The notes: generated by a model not told the origin, from the letters alone. A stretch of DNA of 64,000 nucleotides from Pseudonocardia kujensis (GCF_021283305.1 NZ_JAJSOK010000016.1:1-64000); one strand, 5' to 3'. Positions 37,301 through 50,743 are shown, numbered from the stretch's first letter. Numbers and translations: made by a program.

Positions 37301-37442
37301 GCCCCGGAATGTAGTGCTCGGTGCCGGGTCGGACGCCGTGTGTGGCTGCTCACCCCCTCCGTTCGGCCCGTCTCCCCACCTGTGACCGGCGGGTATGGTC
37401 CGAGCCGATTCCCGTGTGCCAACGCAGTTGCTGGAGGTCGTC

Positions 37443-38627
37443 GTGGCGCAGTCCGTGATCGTCGCTGGTTCCCGTACGCCGGTCGGCCGGCTGCTCGGGT
37501 CGCTGAAGGGGTTCTCGGGCGCGCAGCTCGGCGGCTTCGCGATCAAGGGTGCCCTGGAGAAGGCCGGGGTGGCCCCCGAGCAGGTCGAGTACGTGATCAT
37601 GGGCCAGGTGCTCACCGCGGGCGCCGGCCAGATCCCGGCCCGGCAGGCCGCCGTCGCCGCCGGCATCCCGATGGACGTCCCGGCGCTGACCGTCAACAAG
37701 GTCTGCCTCTCCGGCATCGACGCGATCGCCCTGGCCGACCAGCTCATCCGCGCCGGCGAGTTCGACATCGTGGTCGCGGGCGGCCAGGAGTCGATGACCC
37801 AGGCGCCGCACCTGCTGCCGAAGTCCCGTGAGGGCACGAAGTTCGGCGACGCGACCCTGATCGACAGCATGTCGTACGACGGCCTGTTCTGCGCCTTCGA
37901 CCAGTGCGCGATGGGCGCGTCGACGGAGAAGTACAACAGCCGCTTCGACCTGACCCGGGAGGACCAGGACGCCTTCTCGGCCCGCTCGCACCAGCGCGCC
38001 GCCGCGGCCGCGAAGAACGGCGTGTTCGACGAGGAGATCACCCCCGTCGAGATCCCGCAGCGCAAGGGCGACCCGATCGTCTTCGCGCAGGACGAGGGCG
38101 TGCGCGGCGAGACCACCGGCGAGAGCCTCGGGAAGCTGCGCCCGGCCTTCTCCGCCGACGGCACCATCACCGCCGGGTCGTCGTCGCAGATCTCCGACGG
38201 CGCGTGCGCGGTCGTCGTGATGAGCAGGGCCAAGGCCGAGGAGCTGGGTCTGACCTGGCTGGCCGAGATCGGCGCGCACGGCGTGGTCGCCGGGCCGGAC
38301 GCGAGCCTGCACGAGCAGCCGGCCAACGCCATCGCCAAGGCCTGCGCCAAGGACGGCATCGACCCCAAGGAGCTCGACCTCGTCGAGATCAACGAGGCGT
38401 TCGCGGCGGTCGGCCTGGTCTCCTCCCGCAAGCTGGGCCTCGACGAGGAGAAGGTCAACGTCAACGGCGGCGCGATCGCGCTCGGCCACCCGATCGGCAT
38501 GTCCGGCGCCCGGATCACCCTGCACCTGGCGCTGGAGCTCAAGCGCCGCGGCGGCGGGGTCGGCGCGGCCGCGTTGTGCGGCGGCGGCGGGCAGGGCGAC
38601 GCGCTGATCCTCCGCGTCCCGGCCTGA
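37443..38627 (+). CDS. Acetyl-CoA C-acetyltransferase (thiolase)
   Basis: Condenses two acetyl-CoA to acetoacetyl-CoA, or the reverse. The 394 residues have nucleophile Cys88 (NKVCLSGID), the NEAFAAVG loop, His in [16 protein letters not shown], and the second Cys in [12 protein letters not shown] at 37443 is preferred because GGAGG lies just upstream. It corresponds to M. tuberculosis FadA4 (Rv1323). Its stop is 4 nt before meaB. Confidence 0.95.
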   Translation: MAQSVIVAGSRTPVGRLLGSLKGFSGAQLGGFAIKGALEKAGVAPEQVEYVIMGQVLTAGAGQIPARQAAVAAGIPMDVPALTVNKVCLSGIDAIALADQLIRAGEFDIVVAGGQESMTQAPHLLPKSREGTKFGDATLIDSMSYDGLFCAFDQCAMGASTEKYNSRFDLTREDQDAFSARSHQRAAAAAKNGVFDEEITPVEIPQRKGDPIVFAQDEGVRGETTGESLGKLRPAFSADGTITAGSSSQISDGACAVVVMSRAKAEELGLTWLAEIGAHGVVAGPDASLHEQPANAIAKACAKDGIDPKELDLVEINEAFAAVGLVSSRKLGLDEEKVNVNGGAIALGHPIGMSGARITLHLALELKRRGGGVGAAALCGGGGQGDALILRVPA

Positions 38628-38631
38628 TCCC

Positions 38632-39597
38632 TTGGCCCATCGGTCCCGGCGGTCCCCACAGGCCCCGCAGGAGCTGGTCGACCGCGCGCTGGAGGGCCAG
38701 CAGCGCGCGGTCGCCCGGCTGATCTCCCTCGTCGAGAGCGGCTCGGCGGACCTGCCGGAGGTCGCCGCGCTGCTCGCCCCGCACACGGGGCGGGCGCAGG
38801 TCGTCGGCCTGACGGGCTCGCCGGGCGTCGGCAAGTCCACCACCACGTCGGCGCTGGTCACCGCGTTCCGCGAGCAGGGCAAGCGGGTCGGCGTGCTCGC
38901 GGTCGACCCGTCGTCGCCCTTCTCCGGCGGTGCGCTGCTCGGCGACCGGGTCCGGATGGGCGACCACGCGGTCGACGAGGGCGTGTTCATCCGGTCCATG
39001 GCCACCCGGGGGCACCTGGGCGGCCTGGCCTGGGCGACCCCGCAGGCCCTGCGGGTGCTCGACGCCGCGGGCTGCGACGTCGTGCTCGTCGAGACGGTCG
39101 GGGTGGGGCAGTCCGAGGTCGACGTCGTCTCGCTCGCCGACACCACGGTCGTGCTGCTCGCCCCCGGGATGGGCGACGGCGTGCAGGCCGCCAAGGCCGG
39201 GATCCTCGAGATCGCGGACGTGTTCGTGGTCAACAAGGCGGATCGCGAGGGCGCCGACCAGACCGTGCGCGACCTGCGCTACATGATGTCGCTCGGCGAG
39301 CGGCGCGACGCCTGGAAGCCCCCGGTGTGCCGGACGGTCGCCGCCCGCGGCGAGGGCGTCGCGAAGGTCGCGGCGGCGATCGACGAGCACCGGGCCTGGC
39401 TGGAGTCCTCCGGCGAGGGCCCGCGCCGGCGCCGTCGGCGGGCGGAGAGCGAGATCGAGGCGATCGGGCTGGAGAAGGTCCGCGCGCGGCTCGGCGACGT
39501 CCGCGGCGGCAGCGCGCTCGGGACGCTGGCCGAGAAGGTGGTGGCCGGCGAGCTGGACCCCTACCGCGCCGCCGACGAGCTGCTGGAGAGCCTGTAG
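38632..39597 (+). CDS. meaB: MeaB, G-protein chaperone of B12-dependent acyl-CoA mutases
   Basis: GTPase that guards cofactor loading and repair of adenosylcobalamin mutases. The 321 residues show the P-loop GSPGVGKS (62-69), switch regions with DPSSPFSGGALLGDRVRM, the ETVGVGQSEVD segment and the base motif NKAD (about 202-205). The start is a TTG at 38632, 4 nt after the thiolase stop and with no Shine-Dalgarno, so it probably relies on translational coupling; no better start follows before the conserved region. Likely client: ethylmalonyl-CoA mutase at 16234. Confidence 0.93.
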   Translation: MAHRSRRSPQAPQELVDRALEGQQRAVARLISLVESGSADLPEVAALLAPHTGRAQVVGLTGSPGVGKSTTTSALVTAFREQGKRVGVLAVDPSSPFSGGALLGDRVRMGDHAVDEGVFIRSMATRGHLGGLAWATPQALRVLDAAGCDVVLVETVGVGQSEVDVVSLADTTVVLLAPGMGDGVQAAKAGILEIADVFVVNKADREGADQTVRDLRYMMSLGERRDAWKPPVCRTVAARGEGVAKVAAAIDEHRAWLESSGEGPRRRRRRAESEIEAIGLEKVRARLGDVRGGSALGTLAEKVVAGELDPYRAADELLESL

Positions 39598-39598
39598 C

Positions 39599-40102
39599 TC
39601 AGCGGAAGTCGCCGGACGCGGCGCGGATGCGGCCGAGCAGGTCGAACAGCAGGGCCTTGCCCTGCGCGTCGAGCCCGACCAGTCCGAAGTCCACGGCGGT
39701 CACGGACTTGGTGGCCTGCTCCACCCGCTCCAGCCCGTCCGGCGTGATCTCGACCAGCGTCGCCCGCCGGTCGGTGGGGTGCGGGGTCCGGCGCACCAGC
39801 CCGTCGGCCTGCAGCCGGTCGACGATGTTCGTGACGCTGGTGGGGTGCAGCTGCAGCCGCTCGCCCATCACCCGCATCGGCAGCTTCTTCGCCCGCGAGA
39901 AGCTCAGCAGCACCAGCGCCTCGTAGCGGGCGAAGGTGAGGTTGTGCGGCTTGAGCGCGGCGTCGACGGCGGAGAGCAGGATCTGCTGCACCCGCATCAC
40001 GCTCGTGACGGCGGCCATGGTGTCCGAGGGGCCGATGCGCTCGGCCCAGAGCTCCGCCGCCCGGTCGATCGGGTCGAAGGGGAGCGGGTCGCGCGCGGCC
40101 AT
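39599..40102 (-). CDS. MarR family transcriptional regulator
   Basis: A 167-residue winged-helix regulator. The MarR core is clear: FARYEALVLLSFSRAKKLPM, the recognition segment LHPTSVTNIVDRLQADGLV and the wing HPTDRRATLVEIT. It converges on meaB with only one base between the stop codons. The target is unknown; the divergent thiamine-binding-like gene 60 bp upstream is one candidate. Confidence 0.9.
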   Translation of the reverse strand: MAARDPLPFDPIDRAAELWAERIGPSDTMAAVTSVMRVQQILLSAVDAALKPHNLTFARYEALVLLSFSRAKKLPMRVMGERLQLHPTSVTNIVDRLQADGLVRRTPHPTDRRATLVEITPDGLERVEQATKSVTAVDFGLVGLDAQGKALLFDLLGRIRAASGDFR

Positions 40103-40162
40103 GACCACGCACGCTAGCAGGGCGGACACCCACGGCCCGAGATCATGGGGCAGGCTGGCGGC

Positions 40163-40474
40163 ATGCTCGTAGCGTTCAGCATCGCGCCGTCCGGCAGCTC
40201 GTCCGACGACGGCAGCGTGGGCGACGCCGTCGCCGAGGCCGTCCGCGTGGTCCGGGAGTCCGGGCTGCCCAACGAGACGACGTCCATGTTCACCACCATC
40301 GAGGCCGAGACCTGGGACGAGGCGATGGCCGTGGTGGGCCGCGCGGTCGAGGCCGTGCAGGCCCGGTCCCCGCGGGTGAGCCTCGTGCTCAAGGCCGACA
40401 TCCGTCCCGGCTACACCGGGCAGCTCAGCGCGAAGGTGGAGCGGATCGAGAAGGCGCTCGGCACGGATGGCTGA
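40163..40474 (+). CDS. MTH1187/YkoF family thiamine-binding protein
   Basis: A 103-residue protein of the MTH1187 (UPF0045) family: MLVAFSIAPSGSS at the N-terminus, a central NETTSMFTTIEAE segment and a C-terminal DIRPGY strand. Family members bind thiamine-like ligands as tetramers and have been linked to thiamine salvage. ATG at 40163 is chosen because the conserved N-terminus starts there; ATG 40145 would add six residues. Overlaps the hydrolase gene by 8 nt. Confidence 0.85.
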   Translation: MLVAFSIAPSGSSSDDGSVGDAVAEAVRVVRESGLPNETTSMFTTIEAETWDEAMAVVGRAVEAVQARSPRVSLVLKADIRPGYTGQLSAKVERIEKALGTDG

Positions 40475-41177
40475 GCCGGTCTTCCTGCTCCTCCACGGGG
40501 CCTGGCACCGCGGGTCGAGCTGGGCGCCGCTGCAGGCGGAGCTGCGGGCCCGCGGCCGCGCGTCGGTGGCTCCGGACCTGCCCGCCGACGATCCGGAGGC
40601 CGGGGCCGGCGAGTACGTCGCGGCGGCGTTGGCCGCGGCGCCCGCCGACGGGCCGGTCGTGGTCGTCGGGCACTCGCTCGGCGGGCTCACCGCGCCGCTG
40701 GTCGCCGCGGAGCTCGGGGCGCGCACGCACGCCCTGGTGCTGGTCGCGGCGATGCTGCCCGAGCCCGGGCGGGCGCACAACGACCTGCTCCGCGAGGACC
40801 GCACGATCATGGCCCCGGGTCGCGGACCGGGCCCGGAGCGCGGCCCGGGCGGGACGACGAGCTGGTCTCCCGAGACCGCCGAGGCGTCCCTGTACGCCGG
40901 GGTGGCCGAGGAGCTGGGTGCGGCGGAGCCCGTCCGGGCGGCGATCGCGGACCTGCGCCCGCAGGCGTGGGTGATCGGCAAGGAGGTCACCCCGCTGACC
41001 GCGTGGCCGGCCGTGCGGACGGTGTCGGTGATCTGCGCGGACGACCGGATGGTGAACCCGGAGACCTCGCGGCGCCGCGCCGGCGCGCGGGGCTTCGAGG
41101 TGCGCGAGCTGCCCGGTGGGCACTTCCCGATGCTCACCCGCCCCGGCGCCCTGGCCGACGTGCTCACCGGGCTGTAG
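40467..41177 (+). CDS. Alpha/beta hydrolase
   Basis: A 236-residue alpha/beta hydrolase: oxyanion HGAWHRG near the N-terminus, nucleophile elbow GHSLGG (Ser about 72), a late Asp region (CADDRMVNPE) and catalytic His in GGHFPMLTRP. Its style is that of salicylate/methyl-ester-type esterases, but the substrate is unknown. Overlaps the upstream gene by 8 nt, indicating co-transcription, and ends at a bidirectional terminator. Confidence 0.87.
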   Translation: MAEPVFLLLHGAWHRGSSWAPLQAELRARGRASVAPDLPADDPEAGAGEYVAAALAAAPADGPVVVVGHSLGGLTAPLVAAELGARTHALVLVAAMLPEPGRAHNDLLREDRTIMAPGRGPGPERGPGGTTSWSPETAEASLYAGVAEELGAAEPVRAAIADLRPQAWVIGKEVTPLTAWPAVRTVSVICADDRMVNPETSRRRAGARGFEVRELPGGHFPMLTRPGALADVLTGL

Positions 41178-41193
41178 GGGCCGGCGGGAACGC

Positions 41194-41227
41194 CGACGAC
41201 CGGCGGGGAGGACCCCGCCGGCCGTCG
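41194..41227. terminator. Bidirectional terminator hairpin
   Basis: CGACGACCGGCGGGG (41194-41208), loop AGGA, then CCCCGCCGGCCGTCG (41213-41227): 15-bp arms with one mismatch. It lies between the convergent hydrolase and small membrane protein genes. Confidence 0.75.
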
Positions 41228-41238
41228 CGCGGGCCCGG

Positions 41239-41526
41239 TCAGGCGATGTTGAGCGTGAAGAAGAACACCCCGACGAGGATCGCGGCGAAGCCGAGGCCCA
41301 TCGCGATCTTGGCGAGCTTCGCGGTGTCCGGGTTGCGCACCGCGGCGATGCCGACGCCGATCGCGGCCAGCCCGCCGACCCAACCGACGATCGAGACGGG
41401 GCTGGCGACGAGCGCGATGATGCCGATGACCAGCGCGATCTTGCCGAGGGCCGGGCTCTTCTGGCGGGCGGTCTTCTTGCGCGCCTCCGCGAGCAGGCGG
41501 TCGGCGACGGGGTTGTCCTGGCTCAT
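41239..41526 (-). CDS. Small membrane protein (DUF4190-like)
   Basis: A 95-residue protein: a charged N-terminal 28 residues (RLLAEARKKTARQKSP), then two to three hydrophobic segments (IALVIGIIALVASPVSIVGW, LAAIGVGIAAV, IAMGLGFAAILVGVFFF). ATG at 41526 has a clear GGAGG Shine-Dalgarno. Function unknown. Confidence 0.78.
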   Translation of the reverse strand: MSQDNPVADRLLAEARKKTARQKSPALGKIALVIGIIALVASPVSIVGWVGGLAAIGVGIAAVRNPDTAKLAKIAMGLGFAAILVGVFFFTLNIA

Positions 41527-41772
41527 CAGATCCTCCGGTCGGGGGACGGTCCCGGCGCGGATCCGTCCGGTGGGCACGCCCGGTGACGTGCCGTCTCTTC
41601 TCCCGGGCCAACGACCGCGCGCCGCCGCTGGTGCTCCGCCGGTCCGGTGATCGGCACGTCCCCGGCGGGAACCGCGGGTGCGCGCCGCCACCGGAACGGC
41701 GCAACCTCGAGGCCTGGATCCGGGATGGTCGGACGTCCTACCGTCGCGGGGAGATCGACGACGGGAGGCGCC

Positions 41773-42708
41773 ATGACGACCGGGACGACCCCTGTGACCG
41801 GCCCGGAGGCCGCCGGCGGTGAGCACCGGGCGCGCCGGATGTGGCGGGCCCTGGAGCCGTTGCACGCGGTGACCTACTTCGCGCCGGAGGCGCGGGAGGC
41901 GGGGGAGTCGCTGGGGCTGCGCGGCTTCTGGCGCGGCTACTTCGGCCAGCGGGCCGCGCCCCTCGGCCCGGTGCCGGCCGAGGTGGTGACCGCGCTGTTC
42001 TACAACTTCGCGCCGGGCTTCGTCGCCCGTTCCGTACCCGGGATCTGGTCCGTGGCCACGCCCGCCCAGCTGCTCGACGCCCGGCTCGCGGCGGTCGACG
42101 CCGCCCTGCGTCGCGCGCTCGGCGACGTCGACACCGCGGGGATCGCGGAGGCGGCCGAGCTGGCCCGGGCGGCCGCGACCGCGGCGTCGACGGCCGGCCG
42201 GGCCCTCGCCGCGGCCAACGCCGCCCTGCCCTGGCCCGACGCGCCGCACCTCGTCCTGTGGCAGGCGCAGACGATCCTGCGCGAGCAGCGCGGCGACGGC
42301 CACGTCGCGGCCCTGGTGGGCGCCGGCGTCGACCCCGTCGAGGCGCTCGTGCTGTTCGCGGGCGCCCAGGGCCTGGCCGGCGACTGGCTGCGCGAGCGGC
42401 GCGGCTGGACCGTCGAGGAGTGGGAAACCGCGCGGACCCGGCTGGCCGACCGCGGACTCGTCGAGCCGGGCGCCGGGGAGACCGTGGCCGACACCGGGCT
42501 GACCGACGCCGGCCGGGCGCTGTGCGCCGAGGTCGAGGCGCGCACGGACGTCCTCGCCGACGAGGCCTGGCGCGCCCTCGGCGACGCCCGCGCCGAGCGC
42601 CTGGTGGAGCTGGCCGGGCCGCTGGTGGAGCGGGTCCTCGCGGCCGGCGACTTCCTCGAGCAGAACCCGATGGGCATGCGCCCGCTCGTGTCGGCCGGCT
42701 CGGGCTGA
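41773..42708 (+). CDS. SCO6745 family protein
   Basis: A 311-residue helical protein of the actinobacterial SCO6745 family: [20 protein letters not shown] at the start, [20 protein letters not shown], and a C-terminal part ([28 protein letters not shown]) resembling a winged-helix/MarR-like fold. No catalytic motif is apparent and the function is unknown. ATG at 41773 follows GGGAGG. Confidence 0.85.
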   Translation: MTTGTTPVTGPEAAGGEHRARRMWRALEPLHAVTYFAPEAREAGESLGLRGFWRGYFGQRAAPLGPVPAEVVTALFYNFAPGFVARSVPGIWSVATPAQLLDARLAAVDAALRRALGDVDTAGIAEAAELARAAATAASTAGRALAAANAALPWPDAPHLVLWQAQTILREQRGDGHVAALVGAGVDPVEALVLFAGAQGLAGDWLRERRGWTVEEWETARTRLADRGLVEPGAGETVADTGLTDAGRALCAEVEARTDVLADEAWRALGDARAERLVELAGPLVERVLAAGDFLEQNPMGMRPLVSAGSG

Positions 42709-42764
42709 GCCCCGGCGCGCCGGTGGGGCGGGCGCCGGGCGGGGCGGGTGAGGATCGTGCCAGG

Positions 42765-43772
42765 ATGGATGGCGTGTCGCGACCCGATCCTCGTCAGGCA
42801 GCTCAGACGGCGGCCCTGTCGTCCGCGTTGGCGGGCGCCGTCGACCTCTCCGCACTGAAGGCCCGCTCCGAGGCCGCGGCCCGCCAGCAGGCGGCGGCCG
42901 CGCAGGGCGGCGCCCCGGGCGGGGCCCCGGCGGGTGCGCCGGGCGGCGGCCGGTACGTCATCGACGTCACCGAGCAGACCTTCCAGCAGGACGTGCTGGA
43001 GGCGTCGCTGCAGGTGCCGGTGATCGTCGACCTCTGGGCCACGTGGTGCGAGCCGTGCAAGCAGCTCTCGCCGGTCCTGGAGCGCCTGGCGAACGCGAGC
43101 GGCGGCGCCTGGATCCTCGCGAAGGTCGACGTCGACGCCAACCAGCGGATCGCGCAGGCCTTCGGTGTGCAGTCGATCCCGATGGTGGTCGCGGTCGTCG
43201 CCGGCCAGCCGGTCGACGCGTTCCAGGGCGCCCTGCCCGAGCCGCAGGTCAAGGACTGGATCGCCCGCATCCTCGACGCCCTGCGCGACCGCATGCCGGC
43301 GATCGCCGAGGGCGAGCGCCGGGCGGCCGCGGGCGGGGACGCGGTCCCGGAGGAGGAGCCGGAGGACCCGCGCTTCACCGAGGCCGAGGACGCCCTCGAG
43401 CGTGGGGACTACGCCGAGGCCGAGGCCGCCTACCAGCGGATCCTCGACCAGGAGCCGGCCAACGAGATGGCGCAGGCCGCCCTCTCCCAGGTCCGCTTCC
43501 TGGCCCGCGCCGAGGCGGCCGACCCGTCGGCCATCGACCGGGCCGACGCCGCCCCCGACGACCTCGACGCCCAGCTCGCCGCGGCCGACGCCGAGGTCGC
43601 CCAGGACCGGGCCGAGTCGGCCTTCCAACGCCTGGTGGCCACGGTCGGCCGGACCTTCGGCGACGACCGGGAGAAGGTGCGCAGCCACCTCGTCGGGCTG
43701 TTCGAGCTGTTCCCCGCGGACGACCCACGGGTGAGCACCGCCCGTCGCGCCCTGGCCCGCGCGCTCTTCTGA
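42765..43772 (+). CDS. Thioredoxin-TPR co-chaperone (CnoX/YbbN-like)
   Basis: A 335-residue protein. Residues 1-62 are a low-complexity Ala/Gly-rich leader; 65-170 are a thioredoxin domain with WCEPC (Cys95, Cys98); 195-335 hold tetratricopeptide-like helices ([18 protein letters not shown]). This is the YbbN/CnoX architecture, a holdase that also protects clients from over-oxidation. M. tuberculosis has the homologue Rv1324 between fadA4 and glgB, as here. ATG at 42765; GTG at 42774 is an alternative. Confidence 0.9.
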   Translation: MDGVSRPDPRQAAQTAALSSALAGAVDLSALKARSEAAARQQAAAAQGGAPGGAPAGAPGGGRYVIDVTEQTFQQDVLEASLQVPVIVDLWATWCEPCKQLSPVLERLANASGGAWILAKVDVDANQRIAQAFGVQSIPMVVAVVAGQPVDAFQGALPEPQVKDWIARILDALRDRMPAIAEGERRAAAGGDAVPEEEPEDPRFTEAEDALERGDYAEAEAAYQRILDQEPANEMAQAALSQVRFLARAEAADPSAIDRADAAPDDLDAQLAAADAEVAQDRAESAFQRLVATVGRTFGDDREKVRSHLVGLFELFPADDPRVSTARRALARALF

Positions 43773-43822
43773 GCGCGGGGCGGGCGGCCCGGCGCGGGCC
43801 CGGCCGACTACGGTCGGCAGCC

Positions 43823-45025
43823 GTGTCGACGACCAGCCCGCAGCCCGTCGCCGATCCGCCGCGGCCCCCGGCCCGGCGGTGGCCGGCGGCCCGCGTCGGC
43901 GCGGTCGTGCTGGCGGTGGCGGCGCTCGCGCTGACCGCCGTCCTGCACGCCACGCACCACAACTGGCTCGTCCTCGGCCTGTCGTCGACGGACATGCGCG
44001 AGCTGCACGCCGACTTCGACACCTTCTGGCACTCCGCCGTCGCCCTGACCCAGGGCGGCGACATCTACGCGACGCCGGCGAAGCTGCGCAACCTCAACCC
44101 GCCCCTGCTCAGCCTGTTGCTGGCCCCGCTCGCGGGCCTCGACGTGGTGCTGGCGTACCGGGTGTTCGCCGCGCTCACCCTCGTGCTGATCGCCGGCGCG
44201 GTGCTGGTGGTGTGTCGCGAGCTGCGGCTGTCGTGGTGGTGGACGGCAGCCGCGACGCTGGCGATGCTCGCGTCGTCGCCGCTGCACGGCACGCTCTACC
44301 TGGGCCAGATCTACGGGCTGCTGCTGGTCGGGCTGGTCGCCGGCTGGATCGCCGAGCGCCGCGGGCACCCGCTGCTCGCCGCCGCGCTCTACGGCGTCAC
44401 GGTCGCGCTCAAGCCCTCGCTCGCACCGGTCCTGCTGCTCCCGGCCGTGCAGCAGCGTTGGCGGCCCTTCTGGGCGGGGATCGGCGGCGCCGTCGTCGCC
44501 ACCGGGGTGGGGGCGCTGGCGGCCGGCCCCGCGAGCGCCCTGGAGTGGCTGCGGATCGGGTTCGGCGAGCCCGTGCCCGACGTCCTGGACAACGCCGCGC
44601 TGCCCGGCGAGGCGCTGCGGCTCGGCCTGCCGTCGGCCGTCGGGACGGTGCTCGGCGCGGTCGTGCTGATCGGCACGTTGGGGTGGCTGGCGCGCCGCAC
44701 CCGGGCGGGCGCGGTGGACCCCGCCGGGACCGCGCCGTGGGCCGTGCTCGCCGCGAGCCTGCTGATGTCGCCGATCTCCTGGCACAACTACCTGCTGTTG
44801 CTGTGGCCGGGCGTGCTCGTCGTGGTGGCGGCGTCGGCCGCGGGCGGCGTGCGCCGTGCCTGGGCGGCCGCGCTGCTGACGTTGCCCCTGATCCCGGTCT
44901 CGTGGGGCGACCTCTGGACGCCGGACGACCCGTGGACGCCCGTGGGCCGCAGCCTCTACTGCGCCGTCCTGCTGGCCTACTGGATCACGCTGCTCCGCGC
45001 CGCCGACCGCAGTACGGAGCGATGA
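43823..45025 (+). CDS. GT87-type (DUF2029) membrane glycosyltransferase-like protein
   Basis: A 400-residue protein with about ten membrane helices, early Asp-containing loop (ELHADFDTFWHSA) and the SPISWHNYLLLLWPG segment, features of the DUF2029/GT87 polyprenyl-phosphate-mannose-dependent mannosyltransferases. Substrate inferred from family only. GTG start at 43823. The last codons and stop overlap the first, degenerate unit of palindrome element C. Convergent with glgB. Confidence 0.8.
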   Translation: MSTTSPQPVADPPRPPARRWPAARVGAVVLAVAALALTAVLHATHHNWLVLGLSSTDMRELHADFDTFWHSAVALTQGGDIYATPAKLRNLNPPLLSLLLAPLAGLDVVLAYRVFAALTLVLIAGAVLVVCRELRLSWWWTAAATLAMLASSPLHGTLYLGQIYGLLLVGLVAGWIAERRGHPLLAAALYGVTVALKPSLAPVLLLPAVQQRWRPFWAGIGGAVVATGVGALAAGPASALEWLRIGFGEPVPDVLDNAALPGEALRLGLPSAVGTVLGAVVLIGTLGWLARRTRAGAVDPAGTAPWAVLAASLLMSPISWHNYLLLLWPGVLVVVAASAAGGVRRAWAAALLTLPLIPVSWGDLWTPDDPWTPVGRSLYCAVLLAYWITLLRAADRSTER

Positions 45026-45111
45026 CGCGAGGAAACCCGGCTCCTGATCGCATCATGGTTCCCTACCGCGGGAAAGCAGCCGGGTGAGCCGCAGTAGGGA
45101 ACCATGATGCG
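45008..45111. repeat. 104-bp element C: three 22-bp palindromes at 41-bp spacing
   Basis: Copies at 45008-45029 (degenerate, CGCAGTACGG left arm, within the end of the GT87 gene), 45049-45070 and 45090-45111; centres 41 bp apart. The second and third have one good arm each (CGCATCATGG; CCATGATGCG). The element fills the space between convergent stop codons and ends 6 bp before the glgB stop. Same length and period as elements A and B. Confidence 0.85.
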
Positions 45112-45117
45112 ACCGGG

Positions 45118-47487
45118 TCAGGCGTCCCGGACGTCCTCGTCGGCCGGGCCGACCTCCTGCTGCACGCCCCGTACCAGGTCCGGGGTGTGCGCGGCACCGG
45201 CGGGCGGCGCCTCGACGGCCGGCTCGGTCGCGGCGGACTGCACGGGCCGCTTCGGGTGCACCGGGCCGCCGGTCTCCTCCGGGACCAGCCACAGCACGCC
45301 CGCCGGGGGCAGTCGCAGCACGGCCGACGCCGGACGCCCGTGCCACGCGCTCCGCTCCGCCTCGACCGTGCCGAGGTTGCCCACCCCGGAGCCTCCGTAG
45401 TTCTCCGCGTCGGTGTTGACGAGCTCGCGCCAGCGGCCGGCGAACGGCAGGCCCACGCGGTAGTTCTCCTTCGGCTGCCCGGAGAAGTTGGCGATGCAGG
45501 CCAGCACGGCCGGGCGACCGTCGTGGTCGGTGCCCTGCCGCAGGAAGCTCAGCACGTTGCCGGCGGCGTCGTTGGCGTCGATCCACGAGAAGCCCTCGGG
45601 CGAGTGGTCCGCGGTCCACAGCGCCGGGTGCTCGCGGTAGGTGCGGTTGAGGTCGCCGACGAGGGTCTTGATGCCGCCGTGCAGCCGGTCGGCGAGCAGG
45701 TCCCAGTCGAGCGAGCGCTCCTCGGACCACTCGCGGACCTGGCCGAACTCCTGGCCCATGAACAGCAGCTGCTTGCCGGGGTGCGCCCACATGAAGGCGA
45801 GCAGCGCGCGGACGTTGGCCGCCTTGTTCCAGTCGTCGCCCGGCATTCGGGTCCACAGCGAGCCCTTGCCGTGCACGACCTCGTCGTGGCTGATCGGCAG
45901 CACGTAGTTCTCGCTGAAGGCGTACATCAACGAGAAGGTCATCTGGTTGTGGTGGTAGCTGCGGTGCACGGGATCGCGCCCGATGTAGTCGAGCGTGTCG
46001 TGCATCCAGCCCATGTTCCACTTGAACCCGAAGCCCAGCCCGCCCATGTAGGTGGGCCGGGTGACGCCCGGCCACGCGGTGGACTCCTCGGCGATCGTGA
46101 CGACGCCGGGGTGCTCCCGGTAGACCGTCGCGTTCATCTCCTGCAGGAAGGAGACGGCCTCGAGGTTCTCCCGTCCGCCGTACTGGTTGGGCAGCCACTG
46201 CCCGTCCGGGCGGGAGTAGTCGAGGTAGAGCATCGAGGCCACGGCGTCGACCCGCAGGCCGTCGATGTGGAACTCGTCGAGCCAGTAGAGCGCGTTGGCC
46301 ACCAGGAAGTTGCGCACCTCCCGGCGGCCGAAGTCGAACACGAGCGTGCCCCAGTCCGGCTGCTCGCCGCGGCGCGGGTCGGCGTGCTCGTAGAGCGGGG
46401 ACCCGTCGAAGCGGGCCAGCGCCCACTCGTCGCGCGGGAAGTGCGCGGGCACCCAGTCGACGATCACGCCGTAGCCGTGCTGGTGCAGCGTGTCGACGAA
46501 GTACCGGAAGTCGTCCGGGCTGCCGAAGCGGGAGGTCGGCGCGTAGTAGCCGGAGACCTGGTAGCCCCAGGAGCCACCGAACGGGTGCTCGGCCACCGGG
46601 AGCAGCTCGACGTGCGTGAAGCCCGTCTCGTCCAGGTACTCGACGAGCTGGTCGGCGATCTCGCGGTAGGTGTTGCCCTGCCGCCACGAGCCGAGGTGCA
46701 GCTCGTAGACGCTCATCGGCTCGGCGTGCGGCTGGCGGACGGCGCGCGCGGCCATCCACTCCTCGTCACCCCACTCGTGGGCCCGGGTGGTGACCACGGA
46801 CGCGGTGGCGGGCGGGACCTCGGTGGCGAAGGCGAGCGGGTCGGCCTTGTCGCGCCACACGCCGTCGCGGCCCAGGATCCGGTACTTGTACCGCGTCCCG
46901 ACGCCCACGTCGGGCACGAAGATCTCCCAGACGCCCGCGCTGCCGAGCGAGCGCATCGGGTGCGCCCAGCCGGCCCAGCCGTCGAAGTCGCCGGTCACGC
47001 GCACGCCCTGGGCGTTGGGTGCCCAGACCGCGAAGCTGGTACCGGTGACCTGGCCGTTCGCGGTGTCGTAGGTGCGCACGTGCGCGCCGAGCACGTCCCA
47101 GAGGCGCTCGTGGCGGCCCTCGCCGATCAGGTGGAGGTCGACCTCGCCGAGGGTCGGCAGCCAGCGGTAGGGGTCGTCCGTGACGTCGACGCGGTCGCCG
47201 TAGCGGACGCGGATGCGGTAGTCGCCGCCCGGACCGTCGACGACGCCGGAGAACAGGCCGGCGTCGTGCACCTTGACGAGCGGGTGTGCGTCGTCCGCAT
47301 CACCGTTGCGCAGCACCCAGACCTCGTCGGCGTGCGGGCGCAGCACGCGGACGACGGTGCGGCCGTCGGCCGTCGGGTGCGCGCCCAGCACCCCGTGCGG
47401 GTTGTGGTGGGCACCGCCCAGGAGCCTGTCGGTCGTCGCCTGGTCCGGGGGGCAGGGGTCGATCGTGCGGGTGTCCTCGTGTGCCAC
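45118..47487 (-). CDS. glgB: 1,4-alpha-glucan branching enzyme (GlgB)
   Basis: Introduces alpha-1,6 branches in glucan; GH13. The 789 residues comprise N-terminal CBM48-type modules (to about 250), the catalytic barrel with nucleophile Asp in [11 protein letters not shown] and acid Glu in [11 protein letters not shown], and a C-terminal beta domain. It extends about 55 residues beyond the usual end (mycobacterial GlgB is 731 residues) with a Pro/Ala/Glu-rich tail. GTG start with a weak ribosome site, 101 bp after the maltokinase stop, so probably the last gene of the treS-pep2-glgB unit. Confidence 0.95.
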   Translation of the reverse strand: MAHEDTRTIDPCPPDQATTDRLLGGAHHNPHGVLGAHPTADGRTVVRVLRPHADEVWVLRNGDADDAHPLVKVHDAGLFSGVVDGPGGDYRIRVRYGDRVDVTDDPYRWLPTLGEVDLHLIGEGRHERLWDVLGAHVRTYDTANGQVTGTSFAVWAPNAQGVRVTGDFDGWAGWAHPMRSLGSAGVWEIFVPDVGVGTRYKYRILGRDGVWRDKADPLAFATEVPPATASVVTTRAHEWGDEEWMAARAVRQPHAEPMSVYELHLGSWRQGNTYREIADQLVEYLDETGFTHVELLPVAEHPFGGSWGYQVSGYYAPTSRFGSPDDFRYFVDTLHQHGYGVIVDWVPAHFPRDEWALARFDGSPLYEHADPRRGEQPDWGTLVFDFGRREVRNFLVANALYWLDEFHIDGLRVDAVASMLYLDYSRPDGQWLPNQYGGRENLEAVSFLQEMNATVYREHPGVVTIAEESTAWPGVTRPTYMGGLGFGFKWNMGWMHDTLDYIGRDPVHRSYHHNQMTFSLMYAFSENYVLPISHDEVVHGKGSLWTRMPGDDWNKAANVRALLAFMWAHPGKQLLFMGQEFGQVREWSEERSLDWDLLADRLHGGIKTLVGDLNRTYREHPALWTADHSPEGFSWIDANDAAGNVLSFLRQGTDHDGRPAVLACIANFSGQPKENYRVGLPFAGRWRELVNTDAENYGGSGVGNLGTVEAERSAWHGRPASAVLRLPPAGVLWLVPEETGGPVHPKRPVQSAATEPAVEAPPAGAAHTPDLVRGVQQEVGPADEDVRDA

Positions 47488-47588
47488 CCGGGAACCCTAT
47501 TGCGGACGCCCGGAACGCGCCCACTGTGGTCCGCCGAACGGGTTGCGGCCCTTCGTCAAACCTCGTCCGACGGCCTTTCTCGCCGCGA

Positions 47589-50743
<3,155 letters not shown>

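Noticed and set aside
37384..37395. Further copy of the TACCG-N2-CRGTA operator before the thiolase gene (GACCGGCGGGTA)
   Set aside because: Two mismatches in the core and broken symmetry; at this degeneracy chance matches are expected in G+C-rich DNA.
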